A stretch of DNA of 64,000 bases from Fibrobacter sp. UWEL (lineage in GTDB: Bacteria; Fibrobacterota; Fibrobacteria; Fibrobacterales; Fibrobacteraceae), in the NCBI RefSeq assembly GCF_900142535.1, contig NZ_FRBE01000001.1:62001-126000 (forward strand), given 5' to 3'. Positions 45,742 through 53,903 of the stretch are shown in pieces. Both the position numbers and the translations under genes were made by a program. Each line of letters begins with the position of its first letter. The stretch's first letter is position 1. Below the pieces are notes generated by a model. That model was given only the letters and a program-made list of their open reading frames with translations, searched no databases and was not told the origin of the DNA.

Positions 45742-47025
45742 ATGAATATCAAGAAGCTTGCGCTGGGTTCTATCGCCCTCGCTCTTGTTGCTTGTAATAC
45801 CGAAAGCAATACTTCCGACGTGGTAAAGTTTAACGACAAGACTACCGACGACCAGAAGTTTGCCTATATGCTGGGTGCTCAGTTCGGCGGTCAGAGTGCT
45901 TATAACATTCCCGTTCAGATGGGCGAAATGTTCAATATCGATGCTCTGGTCCAGGGTATCAAGGATAACGAAAAGGCTCAGAAGGATACTAGCTTCAAGC
46001 TTCAGATTCCTATCGATTCTCTCCACGCTCTTAACGAACGCTACTACAATGTGGCTCGTGAACGTATGGAAAAGAGCCGTCCGGATAGCGCAACTCTCGC
46101 TTCCTTCAATGGCGACTATGCAAAGGTTAACGCCTACGTGGATTCTGTCAGAAAGGCTCTTCCTGTGAACCCCGCTGATCCTCAGACTGGCCTTCCCATG
46201 ACCATCACCATGGAATCCAGCAACAACCTGAAGCTGTCCTACCTGCTGGGCCTTCAGTTCGATACCCAGCTGTTGGCTGTGGGTAAGACTCTGGACCTGA
46301 CTCTGGATGCTGACTTCTATGCAATGGGCGTTCGCGATGCTGTTGCCAAGGTGAAGGATTCCTCTTTCGTCATGCAGCTTCCCCAGGATACTCTCCAGGC
46401 AATCGGCGTACGTTACCAGCAGAAGGCTGAAGAAAAGCGTGCCGAAGCTCGTAAGAAGTTCGAAGAAGAACAGAAGGCTATGCAGGAAAAGGTCGCTTCC
46501 CTCAAGGGTGATACTCTTGCTAACGGCATGCCCCAGAAGATGAACTACACCATCAAGGTGACTGGCATTACCAACAAGGTGGAAGACCTGAGCTCCTATG
46601 CTGGTAAGCCCCTGATGATGTTCTACTTCTCCTCCACCTGCGGTCACTGCCAGCATGCAGCTCCCGAAGTTTATGCAATTGCAAAGGAACTTGCTGCTAA
46701 GGGCCTGACTACTGTGGCTGTTGCTACCGGTAGCAACAACAAGACGGGTATCCGTAAGTTCATGGACAACGCCAAGTGGGGCGACGAAATGAACGTGGTC
46801 TGGGACGAACCTCGTACCTTCGGTGAACTTTATAGCGATGGCTATGTTCCCAAGCTTTACCTGGTGAACCCGGATGGCACCTACAAGCAGTATGCCTCCT
46901 TCGAAAGCGACAAGGAAACTTTGAAGAAGGAAGCCGAAGCTTTGCTGAAGGGTACTCCGGTGGTTTGGAATCCTGAACCTCCCAAGAAGCCCGAAGCTTC
47001 CGAAGCTCCCGCAGCTGCTAAGTAA
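45742..47025 (+). CDS. Lipoprotein fusing FKBP N-terminal domains to a thioredoxin domain
   Basis: A 427-residue lipoprotein (lipobox LALVACN). Two copies of the FKBP-type-PPIase N-terminal dimerisation module are seen (about 35-120 with FAYMLGAQFGGQSAYNIPVQMGEMFNIDALVQGI; about 145-220 with LSYLLGLQFDTQLLAVGKTLDLTLDADFYAMGV). The catalytic FKBP domain is absent; instead a TlpA/AhpC-like thioredoxin domain follows (about 285-405) with FYFSSTCGHCQHAAPE (CGHC). It may handle disulfides or folding of surface proteins. A Pro/Glu/Ala-rich tail ends it. AAGGAG precedes the ATG. Confidence 0.8.
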   Translation: MNIKKLALGSIALALVACNTESNTSDVVKFNDKTTDDQKFAYMLGAQFGGQSAYNIPVQMGEMFNIDALVQGIKDNEKAQKDTSFKLQIPIDSLHALNERYYNVARERMEKSRPDSATLASFNGDYAKVNAYVDSVRKALPVNPADPQTGLPMTITMESSNNLKLSYLLGLQFDTQLLAVGKTLDLTLDADFYAMGVRDAVAKVKDSSFVMQLPQDTLQAIGVRYQQKAEEKRAEARKKFEEEQKAMQEKVASLKGDTLANGMPQKMNYTIKVTGITNKVEDLSSYAGKPLMMFYFSSTCGHCQHAAPEVYAIAKELAAKGLTTVAVATGSNNKTGIRKFMDNAKWGDEMNVVWDEPRTFGELYSDGYVPKLYLVNPDGTYKQYASFESDKETLKKEAEALLKGTPVVWNPEPPKKPEASEAPAAAK

Positions 47026-47038
47026 TTAGCTAAATTTG

Positions 47039-47076
47039 GGCGCGCCTCCCTTGGGATGGCGCGCCTTGTTTTTTTA
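47039..47076 (+). terminator. Terminator after the PPIase-thioredoxin gene
   Basis: GGCGCGCC / GGCGCGCC hairpin (47039-47046 and 47058-47065) followed by TTGTTTTTTT. Confidence 0.85.
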
Positions 47077-47093
47077 TACGGTTTGAGTCTGAT

Positions 47094-49016
47094 ATGAGTG
47101 CTATTCTCGCTGAATATGATGTTGTTGTAATCGGTGGTGGCCACGCCGGCATCGAAGCTACTCACGCTGCCTGGAAAATGGGCGTGAAGACCGCCATGCT
47201 GACTATGGATATTAACGCCATTGGCCGCATGAGCTGCAACCCTGCAGTGGGTGGCGTAGCCAAGGGACAGATTGTCCGCGATATCGATGCCTTAGGCGGC
47301 CTGATGGGGCTCTTGACTGATAAGGCTGGTATTCAGTTTCGTATGCTGAACATGAGTAAGGGACCTGCAGTTTGGGGACCCCGTGCTCAGTGTGACATGA
47401 AGTATTACAGCGAAGTTGCCCGTGAGGTCATTACAAGCCTTCCTGGTCTTGATGTACTTCAGGGTGAACTGGCTTCCTTTGACCGTATGGACGATGGACG
47501 TCTGGAATTGACCTTGCTGGATGGTAAACGCTATATTACCAAGTCCATCGTGATTACCAGCGGAACCTTCCTGGCATCCAAGATGTTTACTGGCCTTGAT
47601 ACCAGCATTGGTGGCCGCGTAGGGGAGCCTAGCTCCGACAAGCTTTCGGAATGCCTTCAGCGTTTTGGTGTGGCTTTGCGCCGCCTGAAGACAGGTACTC
47701 CTAGCCGTCTGGATCCCGATTCCATTGACTTTAACGAATGCGAAGTCCAGCGTGGGGATGATATGCCCTGGCCTATGAGTGACCGCCATCTGGACAATTC
47801 CGTACCTGGCTTTGATGCGGACTATTTCTGGGGTGACCCCAAGAATCATTTTGTCCGTAACGATTGCGTGTGCTGGATTACCCGCACTAACATCAAGACT
47901 CACGATATTCTTCGCAGTGGCTTTAAGGATAGCCCTATGTTCAGCGGCCGTATTCACGGCAAGGGCCCTCGTTACTGCCCCAGTATCGAAGACAAGATTA
48001 ACCGTTTCGGCGATCGCGACGGCCACCAGCTGTTCTTGGAACCGGAACAGGCTGACATTGGCCGCGTGTACATTAACGGCTTTAGCTCCAGCTTGCCTGC
48101 GGACATTCAGCTCCAGGCCATACATACCATTCCTGGCTTGACTCGCGCCCGAGTGCTCCAGATTGGCTATGCGGTGGAATACGATTCCGTGGACGCCACC
48201 CAGCTTTATCCGACCTTCGAATGCAAGAATGTGCCCGGCCTTTACTTTGCGGGCCAGGTTTGCGGAACCAGCGGCTATGAAGAAGCTGCAGGACAGGGCC
48301 TGATGGCTGGTATTAATGCCGCCCTCAAGGTGAAGGGGGAGGAACCCCTCATTCTGGGTCGTTCAGAGAGTTACCTGGGCGTCATGGTGGATGATCTGGT
48401 GAACGTGCTTCTGGATGAGCCTTACCGTATGTTCACTAGTCGTGCGGAATACCGCCTGTTCCTCCGTAGTGACAATGCGGATGCCCGCCTTAAGGAACAT
48501 GCCCGTCGTATCGGCATGCTGAGAGATGTGGATTATAACGACTGGATCCGCCGCAAGAACCTGATGGAAGACCTGAAAAAGCGTCTTGCTGAAGAATCCG
48601 CCCAGCCGGATGAGGCCAACAAGGTACTGGAAGCCGGTGGTCAGGCTCTGGCTACGGAACGCACCCGCTGGATGAACGTGCTCCGCCGTCCGGGAATTGA
48701 CCCGGAAGTATTCTTCAAGGTGGCGCTTCCCGATGTGGAAATCTCCCGCAGGGACCAGTGGAACATGTACGCCGAAGAAATCTATGCAGGTTTCTTTGAC
48801 CGCCAGGCCCGAGAAATTGACGACCAGAAGAAGATGGAATCCGTCAAGTTGTCTCCGGATCTGGACTACATGGCCATTACCGCCATCAGTATCGAAAGCC
48901 GTCAGCGCCTGAACGCACAGAAACCCTTGACCTTGGGTCAGGCAAGCCGAATTCCGGGGGTTCGCCCTGCAGATATTACGGTTTTGGCCCATTGGCTGGA
49001 AAATCGGGGTGCTTAA
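47094..49016 (+). CDS. mnmG: tRNA uridine-5-carboxymethylaminomethyl(34) synthesis enzyme MnmG
   Basis: A 640-residue FAD enzyme that, with MnmE, installs cmnm5U34 in tRNAs. FAD-binding VVVIGGGHAGIEA (about 10-22), PAVGGVAKGQIVRDIDALGG (about 47-66), RRLKTGTPSRLD (about 199-210), FSSSLPADIQLQA and the late GYEEAAGQGLMAGINAAL (about 395-412) are all typical; the C-terminal helical domain binds MnmE and tRNA. Length is normal. No ribosome binding site is evident; the gene starts 17 nt after the T-run of the upstream terminator, suggesting a promoter within or beside it. Confidence 0.95.
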   Translation: MSAILAEYDVVVIGGGHAGIEATHAAWKMGVKTAMLTMDINAIGRMSCNPAVGGVAKGQIVRDIDALGGLMGLLTDKAGIQFRMLNMSKGPAVWGPRAQCDMKYYSEVAREVITSLPGLDVLQGELASFDRMDDGRLELTLLDGKRYITKSIVITSGTFLASKMFTGLDTSIGGRVGEPSSDKLSECLQRFGVALRRLKTGTPSRLDPDSIDFNECEVQRGDDMPWPMSDRHLDNSVPGFDADYFWGDPKNHFVRNDCVCWITRTNIKTHDILRSGFKDSPMFSGRIHGKGPRYCPSIEDKINRFGDRDGHQLFLEPEQADIGRVYINGFSSSLPADIQLQAIHTIPGLTRARVLQIGYAVEYDSVDATQLYPTFECKNVPGLYFAGQVCGTSGYEEAAGQGLMAGINAALKVKGEEPLILGRSESYLGVMVDDLVNVLLDEPYRMFTSRAEYRLFLRSDNADARLKEHARRIGMLRDVDYNDWIRRKNLMEDLKKRLAEESAQPDEANKVLEAGGQALATERTRWMNVLRRPGIDPEVFFKVALPDVEISRRDQWNMYAEEIYAGFFDRQAREIDDQKKMESVKLSPDLDYMAITAISIESRQRLNAQKPLTLGQASRIPGVRPADITVLAHWLENRGA

Positions 49017-49039
49017 AGGACGTTTTTAAGGGTCAAGAA

Positions 49040-49070
49040 TTGTAAAAAAGCTGAAAAGTTACTACATTTG
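49040..49070 (+). promoter_or_regulatory. Promoter with TTG and TACATTTG boxes
   Basis: TTG (49040-49042) and TACATTTG (49063-49070) are 20 nt apart, matching the Bacteroidetes promoter layout, and lie upstream of the miniprotein gene at 49105, whose leader carries AAGAGG. Confidence 0.5.
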
Positions 49071-49104
49071 GCCCGTCAATTAACAATAATTCAAGAGGTA
49101 TATC

Positions 49105-49437
49105 ATGGCAGAAGAAAAAGTAGAAGAAGTTAAGGTAGAAGCTGCAGCAGCTGCTGAAGTTAAGGTAGAAGCTAAGGAAGAAGTTAAGGCTGCCGATAAG
49201 AAGAAGGCTCCCCGCAAGGGTGGCAAGCGCCCGTTCAACAAGAAGGGTGGCAAGTTCGGTGCAAAGCCGGCTGCTCCTAAGGCTCCCAAGGTATTTAGCG
49301 ACTCTCTTGAAGATCGTTTCCCCGCTCTCGCTGCAAAGCTGAAGAAGCAGATCGAAGACGGTATCAAGCAGAAGATCAAGGACGCTCAGAACGACCCCAA
49401 GGTTGCTGCTGCTTCCAAGAAGTTCGCTGACAAGTAA
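49105..49437 (+). CDS. Small Ala/Lys/Glu-rich basic protein
   Basis: A 110-residue protein with three charge zones: an acidic repeated N-terminus (EEVKVEAAAAAEVKVEAKEE), a strongly basic middle (about 30-62: KKKAPRKGGKRPFNKKGGKFGAKP) and a helical C-terminus (about 65-110, LEDRFPALAAKLKKQIEDGIKQKI). It has its own promoter and a strong terminator, so is likely well expressed. The basic centre suggests nucleic-acid or ribosome binding, in the style of histone-like or ribosome-associated proteins; this is inference only. Confidence 0.7.
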   Translation: MAEEKVEEVKVEAAAAAEVKVEAKEEVKAADKKKAPRKGGKRPFNKKGGKFGAKPAAPKAPKVFSDSLEDRFPALAAKLKKQIEDGIKQKIKDAQNDPKVAAASKKFADK

Positions 49438-49466
49438 TATAGACCTCTTCTCTTGGTTTGACCAAG

Positions 49467-49503
49467 AAAAAAGACCTCCGACTTTCACCGGAGGTCTTTT
49501 TTT
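49467..49503 (+). terminator. Terminator of the basic miniprotein
   Basis: AAAAGACCTCCG / CGGAGGTCTTTT hairpin ending in seven T. Confidence 0.88.
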
Positions 49504-49561
49504 GTGTAAAGTTTTTTTGTAAATTGAAACCCAAATTAAAGTTTATTAAAGGAGAAAAAAC

Positions 49562-50170
49562 ATGCGTAAACTTTTCTGTCTTCTTGCTCTGGGTATGAGC
49601 CTCTGCCTGATCGCTTGCGGCGGTAACGGTGGTAAGAAGGTTACCCGTATTGACGCTGCATCTACCACAGACCTTTCCGGTAAGTGGAACGACACCGACT
49701 CTCGTCTGGTTGCAGAAGAAATGATCCCCAGCTGCTTGAACAGCGGTAAGATTTCCAAGGCTATTGCTGAAATGGGTCGTACTCCCACCGTCGTGATCGG
49801 CAAGGTGAAGAACAAGAGCCACGAACACATTAGCGTTGAAACCTTCATCAAGGATATGGAACGCGTTCTCATCAATTCCGGTGACGTAGACTTCGTTGCA
49901 GGTGCAACCGAACGTCAGGCTCTCCGTGAAGAAGTTATGGACCAGCGTGGCAATGCTACCGAAGAAACCGCCAAGGAAACCGGCATGGAAACTGGCGCTG
50001 ACTGGATGCTCACCGGCTCCATCAACACCATCGTTGACCAGGAAGGTGGCCAGGCTGTGATCTTCTACCAGGTGGACCTGGAACTCACTGACCTCCAGAG
50101 CCACAAGAAGCTGTGGATTGGCGACAAGAAGATCAAGAAGTTCATCTCCAGAGATGCAGCTAAGCTCTAA
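49562..50170 (+). CDS. LpoB-like lipoprotein (penicillin-binding protein activator)
   Basis: A 202-residue lipoprotein (lipobox LIACGG). The pattern matches the LpoB/FlgO-N family: DLSGKWNDTDSRLVAEEMI (about 39-57), PTVVIGKVKNKSHEHISVETFIKDMERVLINSGDVDFV (in parts, about 74-110), GADWMLTGSINTIVDQ, and a last strand KLWIGDKKIKK. LpoB activates the peptidoglycan synthase PBP1B from the outer membrane in E. coli; a parallel role here is inference. GGAG precedes the ATG. A terminator separates it from ahbC. Confidence 0.8.
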   Translation: MRKLFCLLALGMSLCLIACGGNGGKKVTRIDAASTTDLSGKWNDTDSRLVAEEMIPSCLNSGKISKAIAEMGRTPTVVIGKVKNKSHEHISVETFIKDMERVLINSGDVDFVAGATERQALREEVMDQRGNATEETAKETGMETGADWMLTGSINTIVDQEGGQAVIFYQVDLELTDLQSHKKLWIGDKKIKKFISRDAAKL

Positions 50171-50196
50171 TCTTTAACCCTAGCGTTATTCATTTT

Positions 50197-50232
50197 GTGA
50201 AAGGCTCGGCTTATGCCGGGCCTTCACTTTTT
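50197..50232 (+). terminator. Terminator of the LpoB-like gene
   Basis: GTGAAAGGCTCGGC / GCCGGGCCTTCAC hairpin with one bulge, TTAT loop, then TTTTT. Confidence 0.8.
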
Positions 50233-50249
50233 GCGGGGTATAGAATTTC

Positions 50250-50257
50250 TACATTTA
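50250..50257 (+). promoter_or_regulatory. Possible -7 element (TACATTTA) of ahbC
   Basis: TACATTTA, 30 nt before the ahbC ATG at 50288. TTTG at 50230-50233 lies 16 nt upstream, a little closer than ideal and within the terminator T-run. Confidence 0.4.
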
Positions 50258-50287
50258 CCCCGTTAGAATTAAACCGCGAGTGATTTA

Positions 50288-51460
50288 ATGATCAGTATTA
50301 CCAAGCTTTTGATGGACGCTCCTAACTATGGAGATCAACTTCGTTACACTCCCAAGGCTCACGAATCCAAGAACGGCGTTTCCGAAGGTCGTGGCCCGGT
50401 GGTGGTGTGGAACTGCACCAAGACCTGCAACCTGAAGTGCGTTCACTGCTATGCACGTTCCGAAGCCATCAAGTATCAGAACGAACTGACTCACGAAGAA
50501 GGCTTGGCCCTCATTGATCAGCTGGCGGAATTCAATGTTCCCGTGATTTTGTTCAGCGGTGGCGAACCGCTGCTCCGTCCGGATTTCTTTGAACTGGCAA
50601 ACTATGCCGCCAGCAAGGGCATTCGCCCCACCATTTCTACCAACGGTACCTGCATTACTCCGGAAGTGGCTCAAAAGCTGAAGGATATGGGCGTTGGCTA
50701 TGTAGGTATTAGCCTGGATGGTAACGAAGCTACTCACGACAAGTTCCGCGGTAAGGAAGGTGCTTACCAGCTGGCTATTCGCGGTATCCGTAACTGCGTT
50801 GCTACTGGCCAGAAGGTGGGTCTGCGCTTTACCATTACTAAGGATAACTTCCGCGACCTCAATTCCATCTTCGACCTGATCGAAGCGGAAAATATCGATC
50901 GCGCCTGCTTCTACCATCTAGTGTATAGCGGTCGCGGCAGTGGCATTGTGGATCACGACCTGACTCACGAAGAAAGCCGCGAAGTGATGGACTTGATTAT
51001 CGATCGCGTTCTGGACTTCAAGAAGCGTGGCCTGAACAAGGAAATCTTGACGGTGGATAACCACGCTGACGCAGTGTACCTGTACCAGCGCATGAAGCGT
51101 GAAGATCCTGAACGTGCCAAGAAAATTCTGGAATTGATCCAGAGCAATGGCGGTAACCGCAGTGGCATGGCCTTCGGTAACATCGACAGTATTGGTAACG
51201 TTCATCCCGACCAGTTCACTCAGTACATTACCTTGGGTAACGTTCGTGAACGTAAGTTCGGCGATATCTGGACGGATGAATCTAATCCCATTATGGCAGG
51301 CCTCAAGAACCGCAAGCCTCTCCTGAAGGGTCGTTGCCCCAAGTGCCAGTTCCTGAACCTGTGTAACGGAAACTTCCGCACCCGCGCCGAAGCCGTCACT
51401 GGCGACTTCTGGGAAATGGACCCCGCCTGCTACCTGACCGACGACGAAGTCGTTATTTAA
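50288..51460 (+). CDS. ahbC: 12,18-didecarboxysiroheme deacetylase (radical SAM)
   Basis: A 390-residue radical SAM enzyme of the siroheme-dependent heme route, expected to remove the two acetate groups of 12,18-didecarboxysiroheme to give iron-coproporphyrin III. The family opening ISITKLL..APNYGDQLRY and VVVWNCTKTCNLKCVHCYA (CxxxCxxC at Cys 47, 51, 54) are clear, as are SGGEPLLRPD, a C-terminal cysteine set (CPKCQFLNLCNG) and the closing DPACYLTDDEV that mark AhbC/NirJ proteins. It overlaps the fused ahbA-ahbB gene by 1 nt. NirJ of heme d1 synthesis is the close alternative, but no other nir genes are present. Confidence 0.85.
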   Translation: MISITKLLMDAPNYGDQLRYTPKAHESKNGVSEGRGPVVVWNCTKTCNLKCVHCYARSEAIKYQNELTHEEGLALIDQLAEFNVPVILFSGGEPLLRPDFFELANYAASKGIRPTISTNGTCITPEVAQKLKDMGVGYVGISLDGNEATHDKFRGKEGAYQLAIRGIRNCVATGQKVGLRFTITKDNFRDLNSIFDLIEAENIDRACFYHLVYSGRGSGIVDHDLTHEESREVMDLIIDRVLDFKKRGLNKEILTVDNHADAVYLYQRMKREDPERAKKILELIQSNGGNRSGMAFGNIDSIGNVHPDQFTQYITLGNVRERKFGDIWTDESNPIMAGLKNRKPLLKGRCPKCQFLNLCNGNFRTRAEAVTGDFWEMDPACYLTDDEVVI

Positions 51461-52560
51461 TGACGGAATTCGAACTTCAAATTCTTGACATCGTCCAGGA
51501 CGGCTTTCCCATAGTGGAACGTCCTTATGCGGCTATTGCAGAGATTTATCGCGATCGTTATGGACATACGCCGGGTTCTGTGCAATCTCTCGCATGTCAT
51601 TCTGAGCGAAGCGTAAGCGAAGTCGAAGAATCTTGCTTTGCCGAACAGCAAGTTTTTGAGGCTGTCGAAAGCTTGCGCAATGAAGGTGTGATTCGTCGTC
51701 TTGGTGGCGTGTACGACACGAAGCGTCTTGGCTTGGTAAGCCGCCTGTGTGCTGGCAAAGTTCCTAGCGTCGCCACTGGTGCCGCTGACGATTCTGCCTT
51801 GGAGCAGTTTGCTGCAACGGTCATGGATATTCCGGCCATTACCCACAATTACGTTCGCTCTCACGAATACAACGTGTGGTTTACCGTCATCGCCGAAAGT
51901 GAAACTGCGCTCCAGTCCATTATAGAAAAGCTTTGTGCAGAAACCGCCCTTCACGATACACATGCCATGCCTGCGTTGAAGATGTTCAAGATCAATACGG
52001 TCATGAGTGTCATTGAAGGCCGAAAGGCAAATGTTCAGAACTCTCCCTCCGTCATTCTGAGCGGAGCGAAGAACCTAGAAAGTCTTTCCGAATTTGATAA
52101 GGCCCGCATTCGCTTGCTTAGCGGAAACATTCCTCATTCTCTGACTCCTTTTACAGATTTATTTCAAAGTGTCATTCACAGCGGCGCAAAGACTCTAGAA
52201 GAAGTTCTTGTTTCCGCAAATGAGGATTTAGCATCTAAACGTATGAGGCGTTTTGGTGCAGTTCTTCGCCATCAGAATGCGGGCTTCCCCTGCAACGCTA
52301 TGGTGTGTTTTGATGCTGGGGAGAACGCCGCTGATGCCGGTGCAAAACTTGCGGCTAACCCTCATGTTTCTCATTGCTATGAAAGGCCTCCTTTTGAAGG
52401 TTTTTCCTATAACGTCTACGGGATGTTCCACGCCCAGAGTGAAGAGGAGTTGAACGGCTTTGTGCATGAGGCTGTGGAAACGCTTGGAAACCCGCGGTTT
52501 GCGGTTCTTCATTCCCTGCGGGAATTAAAGAAAACCAGCTATCAATATTTCGCTGGGTAG
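51460..52560 (+). CDS. ahbAB: Fused siroheme decarboxylase AhbA-AhbB with in-frame repeat insertions
   Basis: A 366-residue protein with two Lrp/AsnC-like halves. The first (about 1-185) has a winged helix ending RNEGVIRRLGGVYDTKRLGL and HNYVRSHEYNVWFTVIAES; the second (about 207-366) has KRMRRFGAVLRHQNAGFPCNAMVCF and YERPPFEGFSYNVYGMFHA. These correspond to AhbA and AhbB, which together decarboxylate siroheme at C12 and C18. In most species they are separate genes. Three repeat-derived peptides are inserted in frame: CHSERSVSEVEES (about 46-58) before the recognition helix, VILSGAKNLE (about 198-207) at the junction of the halves, and VIHSGAKTLE (about 238-247). The frame stays open, so the protein is probably made. 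Translation is coupled to ahbC. Confidence 0.82.
   Translation: MTEFELQILDIVQDGFPIVERPYAAIAEIYRDRYGHTPGSVQSLACHSERSVSEVEESCFAEQQVFEAVESLRNEGVIRRLGGVYDTKRLGLVSRLCAGKVPSVATGAADDSALEQFAATVMDIPAITHNYVRSHEYNVWFTVIAESETALQSIIEKLCAETALHDTHAMPALKMFKINTVMSVIEGRKANVQNSPSVILSGAKNLESLSEFDKARIRLLSGNIPHSLTPFTDLFQSVIHSGAKTLEEVLVSANEDLASKRMRRFGAVLRHQNAGFPCNAMVCFDAGENAADAGAKLAANPHVSHCYERPPFEGFSYNVYGMFHAQSEEELNGFVHEAVETLGNPRFAVLHSLRELKKTSYQYFAG
51595..51633 (+). repeat. In-frame dispersed repeat in ahbAB, copy 1
   Basis: GTCATTCTGAGC...GTCGAAGAATCT with an internal duplication (GCGAAGCGTAAGCGAAG). Read in the frame that gives CHSER..VEES. Confidence 0.85.
52051..52080 (+). repeat. In-frame dispersed repeat in ahbAB, copy 2
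   Basis: GTCATTCTGAGC...GAAGAACCTAGAA at the joint of the AhbA and AhbB halves, read in a second frame as VILSGAKNLE. Confidence 0.8.
52171..52200 (+). repeat. Degenerate in-frame repeat in ahbAB, copy 3
   Basis: GTCATTCACAGCGGCGCAAAG..CTAGAA, a diverged copy (VIHSGAKTLE) in the same frame as copy 2. Confidence 0.6.
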
Positions 52561-52581
52561 AAAAGCAGAATATTAAATTTC

Positions 52582-52589
52582 TACATTTG
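52582..52589 (+). promoter_or_regulatory. TACATTTG box 4 nt before hemA start
   Basis: TACATTTG ends 4 nt before the hemA ATG, in the 33-nt gap after ahbAB. No Shine-Dalgarno sequence is visible, so hemA may be transcribed leaderless as well as by read-through. Confidence 0.5.
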
Positions 52590-52593
52590 GGCC

Positions 52594-53883
52594 ATGCGAA
52601 AAATCTACATGGCAGGAATGAATCATAAGATGGCGGAAATTGCCATCCGTGAAAAGTTTTATATCCCGATGGATGTAAAGACGGAGGCTCTGCAGAACCG
52701 TCCCTTTGATGAACTTTTGATTCTTGCCACCTGTAATCGCACTGAAGTTTATGCCGCTTCCGACCGAGCCCTGGAAGAGGACGAATTGGTTCGCTATGTT
52801 TGCGGCCTTGCTCACCAGAGCTACGATGATTTCGCCCAGTTTTTTTATTGTTCCGAAGGCGAAGCCGTCGTTCAACACGTAATGAACGTTTGTGCGGGGT
52901 TGGATTCCGTTGCTGTAGGGGAGGATCAGATCCTTCATCAGATTGGGCGTGCATACGAAACCGCTCATCAGCTGAATGCCACAGGCAATAGCCTGAATAA
53001 ACTTTTCCAGGGCGCCATTCATACCACCAAACGCATCAAGACGGAAACCAACCTGAGCAAACTCAGTTGCAACATTCCGTTCCTTGCCATGAAGCAGGTG
53101 CAGAAGACTTTTGACGATCTGGAAAATCGTTCGGTCTATATTGTGGGACTTGGTGAAATGGGTTCCCTGATGTTGAAATACGTTCAGGAAAATACCACCA
53201 AGATTTTTGCCTCCAGCCGTACATTTGCTAACGCGGAAAAGTACGCGGACGTCTTGACTCCGGTTCCTTTCGAGGACCGCTATAGCGTTATGGGTAAGGC
53301 GGATGTCATGATTCTTTGCACCGCCTGCCAGGAACCCATTGTGACGAAAGAGGCCTACGAGGCAGTTTTGCCTGCAGACTGTTATCCTGAGCGAATACCC
53401 GCATGTCATCCTGAGCAAGCGAAGCGCGTCGAAGGATCTAGCCTCCGCTTGGTCATAGACTTGGGTAATCCTCGAAATGCGGAGCCTTCCGTAGGGAATA
53501 TTCCCGGCGTGCAGTATGTTTGCGTGGACAATCTGGAAAAGATTGTTTCTGAAAATCGTCGTCTTCGCCTGATTGAACTGGAAGCGGCCCAGAAGATTCT
53601 CCAGGAAGGAATTGATGAATTCCTCCAGTGGTATCGTATGGATGAAGTGGCCAAGCAAGTCAACATCCAGGCTGAAAAGATGATGCAGATGGCTGAGGCT
53701 GAATCAGAAAAACTGGTTCGTTCCTTGCAGGACATTTCCGCAGAAGACCGCGATCGCATCCAGATGATGTTTGAACGTTTCGCCAAGAAAATGGCCAGCG
53801 AATACCTCTATAAGGTGAAGGATAAGAATACTCCCGAAGATGTTCAGAAGTATTTGGAATGCCTTGGCAGAGTGTCATCCTGA
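52594..53883 (+). CDS. hemA: Glutamyl-tRNA reductase with in-frame repeat insertion
   Basis: A 429-residue enzyme that reduces Glu-tRNA to glutamate-1-semialdehyde, the first step of C5 tetrapyrrole synthesis. MAGMNHKMAEIAIREKF, the active-site LATCNRTEVYA (Cys 47), GEDQILHQIG, YIVGLGEMG (NADPH site) and the C-terminal dimerisation helices are typical. Residues about 263-282 (YPERIPACHPEQAKRVEGSS) come from a full and a partial copy of the dispersed repeat, placed just before the strand LVIDLGNPR, a loop in known structures. The last residues and the stop codon come from another copy at 53874. HemL, the next enzyme, is not in the window. Confidence 0.93.
   Translation: MRKIYMAGMNHKMAEIAIREKFYIPMDVKTEALQNRPFDELLILATCNRTEVYAASDRALEEDELVRYVCGLAHQSYDDFAQFFYCSEGEAVVQHVMNVCAGLDSVAVGEDQILHQIGRAYETAHQLNATGNSLNKLFQGAIHTTKRIKTETNLSKLSCNIPFLAMKQVQKTFDDLENRSVYIVGLGEMGSLMLKYVQENTTKIFASSRTFANAEKYADVLTPVPFEDRYSVMGKADVMILCTACQEPIVTKEAYEAVLPADCYPERIPACHPEQAKRVEGSSLRLVIDLGNPRNAEPSVGNIPGVQYVCVDNLEKIVSENRRLRLIELEAAQKILQEGIDEFLQWYRMDEVAKQVNIQAEKMMQMAEAESEKLVRSLQDISAEDRDRIQMMFERFAKKMASEYLYKVKDKNTPEDVQKYLECLGRVSS
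53381..53439 (+). repeat. In-frame dispersed repeats inside hemA
   Basis: A partial copy (GTTATCCTGAGCG, from 53381) and a full copy (GTCATCCTGAGCAAGCGAAG...GTCGAAGGATCT, 53405-53439) in the CHPE reading frame. Confidence 0.85.
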
Positions 53884-53900
53884 GCGAAGTCGAAGGATCT
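53874..53900 (+). repeat. Dispersed repeat spanning hemA stop and hemC ribosome binding site
   Basis: GTCATCC-TGA-GCGAAG...GAAGGATCT: the element's TGA (53881-53883) ends hemA, and its AAGGA (53893-53897) lies 6 nt before the hemC ATG, serving as a probable Shine-Dalgarno sequence. Confidence 0.85.
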
Positions 53901-53903
53901 AAA

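Noticed and set aside
51595-52200. AhbAB disabled by repeat insertion
   Set aside because: All insertions keep the frame, and both halves retain their core motifs, so an active protein is more likely than a pseudogene.
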